Source: Bacteroidia bacterium (GTDB taxonomy: Bacteria > Bacteroidota > Bacteroidia > Bacteroidales > Azobacteroidaceae). Taken from it: a DNA stretch of 7,960 nucleotides. Each line of letters begins with the position of its first letter. The first letter of the stretch is position 1. The notes below the pieces were generated by a model, which worked only from the letters and a program-made list of their open reading frames with translations, had not been told where the DNA came from and did no database searches. The stretch covers positions 1-7,960 of the forward strand of contig BNTU01000132.1 of assembly GCA_025996835.1 (NCBI GenBank). Reading direction: 5' to 3'. This document shows, one piece after another, positions 4,800 through 7,960 of the stretch. A program made the position numbers and the translations under genes.

Positions 4800-6605
4800 A
4801 TGAAACAGAGAAATTTTATTTTGGGATTAGCCCTGTTGTCAGGGAGCGCCGCTGCTCAATGGAGCCCGGCAGGTGATAAAATTAAGACGGAGTGGGCAAG
4901 TAAAATTGACCCGCAACGTGTGTTGCCCGAATATCCGCGTCCTATCTTGGAACGCTCGGATTGGAAAAACCTCAACGGGCTTTGGGATTATGCCATCCTG
5001 CCCGCGGGGCAGGCGGAACCTAACCGGTTTGACGGCAAGATATTGGTGCCCTTTGCGGTGGAATCGAGCCTTTCGGGCGTGCAAAAAACCGTTGGAGAGG
5101 GCAATGAGTTGTGGTATCGCCACACATTTGCCGTGCCCGCCGCCTGGAAAAGCAGGAACATCATCCTGCATTTCGGAGCCGTGGATTGGAAGGCGGATGT
5201 CTATCTCAACGACGTGAAAATCGGCAGCCATACGGGTGGCTACACGCCTTTCTGCTTCGACATCACCCCTTTTCTGACCTCCGGCGAACAAAAATTGGTG
5301 GTCAAAGTGTGGGACGGCACCGACCGGGGCTATCAACCGCGCGGCAAGCAGGTGAGCCGACCGGAAGGCATCTGGTACACCGCCGTGACCGGTATTTGGC
5401 AGACCGTGTGGCTGGAGCCGGTGAATGAAAAGCATATCGCGTCGGTCAAAACCGTGCCGGATATAGACAAAAGCCGGATTACGGTCAATGTCAATGCCAT
5501 CAATACGCAGGCGGCGGACGTGGTGGAGGTGAAAATTCTGGATGCCGGCAAAGTGGTGTCCTCTGCCAAAGCGGTGGCTTGCCAAACCTTGGAACTCAAT
5601 GTGCCGAACGCCAAACTGTGGTCGCCCGACGAGCCTTTTCTCTACAATATGGTTATCAATCTGTACAACAAAGGCAAATTGACCGACCAAGTGAAAAGTT
5701 ATTGCGCGATGCGAAAAATCTCCGCGAAAAAGGACGAAAACGGCATTATGCGTATCCAATTGAACAACAAAAACAATTTTCAGTATGGTCCGCTTGACCA
5801 GGGCTGGTGGCCCGACGGGTTATATACCGCGCCCACCGATGAGGCTCTGGCGTATGACATTCAAAAAACTAAAGACTTCGGTTTCAATATGATACGCAAG
5901 CACGTGAAAGTGGAACCGGCACGCTGGTATTCGCATTGCGACCGGCTGGGCATTCTCGTTTGGCAGGATATGCCCAATGGCGACCGCTCGCCACAGTGGG
6001 TTCCGCACCACTATTTCGAGGGACTGGAAAGAAATCGTTCTGCCGAATCGGAAGCCAACTACCGCAAAGAGTGGAAAGAAATCATTGACTATCTCTATTC
6101 CTATCCTTCAATTGCCGTGTGGGTGCCCTTCAACGAATCTTGGGGACAGTTCAAAACGCCTGAAATTGCCGAGTGGACAAAAGGCTACGACCCCTCCCGC
6201 TTGGTGAATCCGGCGAGTGGCGGCAATTTCTATCATACGGGCGATATTTTGGATTTGCACAACTATCCGGGACCCGCGATGTATCTCTACGATGCGGAAC
6301 GAGTAACTGTTTTGGGCGAATATGGCGGAATAGGTATGCCGATGCAGGGTCATCTCTGGCAATCGGATAAGAATTGGGGCTATGTACAATTTCAAAGTTC
6401 AAAGGAGGTAACGGACGAATACATCAAATATGCCGACCAGTTGCAAAAATTTGTCACACGCGGCTTTTCGGCAGCCGTTTATACGCAAACCACCGACGTG
6501 GAAGGCGAAGTAAACGGGCTGATGACTTATGACCGAAAAGTGATTAAGGTGGACGAGCAACGCCTCCGCGAAAAAAACAAAGAAGTGATTGCAGGATTAA
6601 AATAA
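4800..6605 (+). CDS. Exported glycoside hydrolase family 2 enzyme (beta-galactosidase/beta-glucuronidase-like)
   Basis: A 601-residue retaining glycosidase of the GH2 type. The start at 4800 gives a signal peptide (MKQRNFILGLALLSGSAAAQ), cut near residue 19-20, so the enzyme acts in the periplasm or outside; an ATG at 4719 would lie upstream of the promoter. The order is a jelly-roll sugar-binding domain (about 48-207, RPILERSDWKNLNGLWDYA), an Ig-like domain (about 212-305) and a TIM barrel (about 320-565). The catalytic acid/base is Glu446 in WVPFNESWGQF and the nucleophile is probably Glu507 in VLGEYGG. The barrel also shows MIRKHVKVEPARWYSHCDRLGILVWQD-type family sequence at 364-390 (first part MIRKHVKVEP). 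No accessory C-terminal domain or SusC/SusD genes are present, so the substrate cannot be named. It converges with the permease gene 7 bp away. Confidence 0.92.
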   Translation: MKQRNFILGLALLSGSAAAQWSPAGDKIKTEWASKIDPQRVLPEYPRPILERSDWKNLNGLWDYAILPAGQAEPNRFDGKILVPFAVESSLSGVQKTVGEGNELWYRHTFAVPAAWKSRNIILHFGAVDWKADVYLNDVKIGSHTGGYTPFCFDITPFLTSGEQKLVVKVWDGTDRGYQPRGKQVSRPEGIWYTAVTGIWQTVWLEPVNEKHIASVKTVPDIDKSRITVNVNAINTQAADVVEVKILDAGKVVSSAKAVACQTLELNVPNAKLWSPDEPFLYNMVINLYNKGKLTDQVKSYCAMRKISAKKDENGIMRIQLNNKNNFQYGPLDQGWWPDGLYTAPTDEALAYDIQKTKDFGFNMIRKHVKVEPARWYSHCDRLGILVWQDMPNGDRSPQWVPHHYFEGLERNRSAESEANYRKEWKEIIDYLYSYPSIAVWVPFNESWGQFKTPEIAEWTKGYDPSRLVNPASGGNFYHTGDILDLHNYPGPAMYLYDAERVTVLGEYGGIGMPMQGHLWQSDKNWGYVQFQSSKEVTDEYIKYADQLQKFVTRGFSAAVYTQTTDVEGEVNGLMTYDRKVIKVDEQRLREKNKEVIAGLK

Positions 6606-6612
6606 TAAAAGA

Positions 6613-7833
6613 CTATTCATACCGCAACGCCGTAATCGGGTCGAGGGCAGCCGCTTTTTTGGCAGGATACCAGCCGAAGAAGATGCCTATGGTGGCGCAT
6701 ACTAAGAACGAGATGGCTATGGCGGTGATGCTGACCATAAAGCCCATATCCAACAATGCCAATGCCAATGCCGATAGCAACAGCCCTACAATGATGCCGA
6801 CGATGCCGCCTGCCAAACTCAATATCGCACTCTCAATCAGGAATTGAAGGAGGATGTCTTTGTTTTTGGCACCCAACGACCGCCTCAGCCCTATCTCACG
6901 TGTCCGTTCCGTTACGGTAACGTACATGATGTTCATGATGCCGATGCCGCCCACAATCAGCGAGATGGCGGCTATGGCTATCAAAAACGCTTGAAGCACA
7001 GCCATGATAGAGTTCATCATATCAAGAGCCTGTGCGAGCGAGATGACTTCAAAATCAGGGTCGCCGTTGGCGTTGAGTTTGTGCATTTGCAGCATGGTGG
7101 ATTGCACCTCGCTCATCGCAGCGTCGGTGTCGGCTTCTGTGGTGGTGGTGGCCATAATCATGTGGATATAATCAATGTTCAGCAGGCGTTTCTGCACCGT
7201 GGTGTAGGGTGCCAGAATGATGTCGTCGTAATCGTCGCCGGTGAAATTTTTCCCTTTTTCAGCAATCGTCCCAATGACAACCAAGGGCATCTTGCCGAAA
7301 CGGACGGTTTTGCCCACCGGATTTTCGCCATTGGGGAACAGACTTTTGATAACCGTTTGCCCAAGTATACACACTTTGGCTGCCGTTTCCTCTTCCTGCA
7401 CGGTAAACACTCTGCCCTTGTCAATCTTGGAATTGGAGATGCTCAGATAATCCACATTCGCCCCCATCATGATACCGGGGCAGTTGTGCGAGCCACTCAC
7501 TATCTGTTCCATCGCGGACACGCAGGGTGTCACTTTGGTGATATGCCGTGCTTGCTTGTGAATGGCTTCCACATCTTTCAACTTCATGTTTTTCATATTC
7601 TCCGTGCCCACCGTGACGCCCATAACGTCTTTTCGGACATTGCTGACCATAATCAGATTGGTGCCAAAGCCGGAGACCTGATTGCGGATGAGTTCCGTAG
7701 AACTTTGTCCGAGACTGACCATCAGCACCACCGACGAGATGCCGATGATGATGCCGAGCATCGTCAGTACGGCACGTTTTTTATTCAACAGCAGGGCTTG
7801 CCATGCAATTTTAATGAGATTTTTTGTTTTCAT
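6613..7833 (-). CDS. MacB/FtsX-family ABC transporter permease
   Basis: A 406-residue inner-membrane permease of the MacB type. The first transmembrane helix is at about 20-42 (RAVLTMLGIIIGISSVVLMVS). A large periplasmic MacB_PCD-like domain follows (about 43-270). Three more helices lie at about 276-303, 330-361 and 365-388, giving the four-helix FtsX arrangement. The cytoplasmic loop VTERTREIGLRRSLGAK (306-322) is the family's most conserved segment. MacB permeases work with a LolD-like ATPase and often a MacA-type adaptor and TolC-like channel to export peptides, lipoproteins or drugs. This protein has no fused ATPase, and neither partner follows it, because the gene ends against the convergent glycosidase. 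The partner genes must lie to the right or elsewhere. Its upstream region carries the 30-bp element shared with the sigma operon. Confidence 0.93.
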   Translation of the reverse strand: MKTKNLIKIAWQALLLNKKRAVLTMLGIIIGISSVVLMVSLGQSSTELIRNQVSGFGTNLIMVSNVRKDVMGVTVGTENMKNMKLKDVEAIHKQARHITKVTPCVSAMEQIVSGSHNCPGIMMGANVDYLSISNSKIDKGRVFTVQEEETAAKVCILGQTVIKSLFPNGENPVGKTVRFGKMPLVVIGTIAEKGKNFTGDDYDDIILAPYTTVQKRLLNIDYIHMIMATTTTEADTDAAMSEVQSTMLQMHKLNANGDPDFEVISLAQALDMMNSIMAVLQAFLIAIAAISLIVGGIGIMNIMYVTVTERTREIGLRRSLGAKNKDILLQFLIESAILSLAGGIVGIIVGLLLSALALALLDMGFMVSITAIAISFLVCATIGIFFGWYPAKKAAALDPITALRYE

Positions 7834-7867
7834 CGCGTTTTATTTTTTAATTATTCTTCTTACTTGT

Positions 7868-7897
7868 TGAAGACAAATGAGGATGGAAAATATTTTA
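7868..7897 (-). promoter_or_regulatory. Shared 30-bp upstream element, copy 2 (permease gene)
   Basis: This block is 28/30 identical to 3880-3909 and begins TGAAGACAAATGAGGATG on the plus strand. It ends 35 bp before the permease start codon, in the same orientation to its gene as copy 1. The A/T-rich sequence between element and start codon is also similar in both places. Unlike copy 1 it is not part of a dyad and has no TACCTTTG next to it, so the permease depends on some other promoter type or this element itself. Confidence 0.6.
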
Positions 7898-7923
7898 TCA
7901 CATAACTATGAGTTCTTCGGGGC

Positions 7924-7954
7924 TTGGAAATCTCGAAAATTTCATGTAATTTTG
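7924..7954 (+). promoter_or_regulatory. Plus-strand promoter directed off the right edge
   Basis: TTG (7924-7926), a 20-bp spacer and TAATTTTG (7947-7954) fit the Bacteroidota -33/-7 consensus. The spacer contains a short inverted repeat, GAAAT (7927-7931) with ATTTC (7939-7943). A divergently transcribed gene beginning beyond the window is implied but not seen. Confidence 0.5.
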
Positions 7955-7960
7955 TCGCCG

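Noticed and set aside
4187..4876. Several 80-125 codon frames in and around the inverted-repeat element
   Set aside because: They simply translate the palindromic modules (for example the same WAGICCPFRAK-like peptide from either arm) and have no promoter or start context.
4839..5759. 306-codon minus-strand open frame inside the glycoside hydrolase gene
   Set aside because: It lies antisense to strongly conserved GH2 sequence, has no promoter and has an odd His/Arg-rich composition.
6844..7905. 353-codon plus-strand open frame opposite the permease
   Set aside because: The minus-strand frame has clear MacB/FtsX motifs and membrane helices. The plus-strand translation is His-rich and low in recognisable structure, as expected of a shadow frame.

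Overview
The window looks like chromosomal DNA from a member of the Bacteroidota, most likely order Bacteroidales. Four observations support this. The -7 element TAnnTTTG, in the form TACCTTTG(C), sits upstream of several genes. The gcvH-purE order is familiar from Bacteroidales. The NusB is the long form typical of the phylum. There is a remnant of a type IX secretion (T9SS) C-terminal sorting domain. No finer taxonomy can be supported from the sequence alone.

Positions 1-3841 carry a minus-strand block, read from right to left: a small two-helix membrane protein (3416-3841), an overlapping ECF-type sigma factor (2842-3498), tyrS (1470-2762), nusB (494-1417), gcvH (30-410) and the first 11 codons of purE (1-33). 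gcvH and purE share an ATGA stop/start overlap. tyrS and nusB each have their own TACCTTTGC element. The membrane protein and sigma factor overlap and look like a regulatory pair, with the membrane protein a plausible but unproven anti-sigma or sensor partner.

Positions 3842-4799 (about 960 bp) hold no intact protein gene but much structure. In order: a 30-bp promoter-region element; a 52-bp nested perfect dyad; a 38-codon T9SS sorting-domain remnant on the minus strand; a plus-strand small-RNA gene of about 150 nt with a promoter and a strong intrinsic terminator; a ~420-bp composite inverted repeat built from small palindromes; and the promoter of the next gene.

Positions 4800-6605 (plus) encode an exported family 2 glycoside hydrolase. 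It converges, 7 bp apart, on a minus-strand MacB/FtsX-type ABC transporter permease (6613-7833). The last 127 bp hold the permease upstream region and a plus-strand promoter pointing off the right edge.

The most interesting signal is a 30-bp sequence, 28/30 identical, at nearly the same distance upstream of the membrane protein/sigma operon (3880-3909) and of the permease gene 4 kb away (7868-7897). The simplest reading is a small regulon in which the sigma factor controls its own operon and an export permease. This is a hypothesis, not a demonstrated system.
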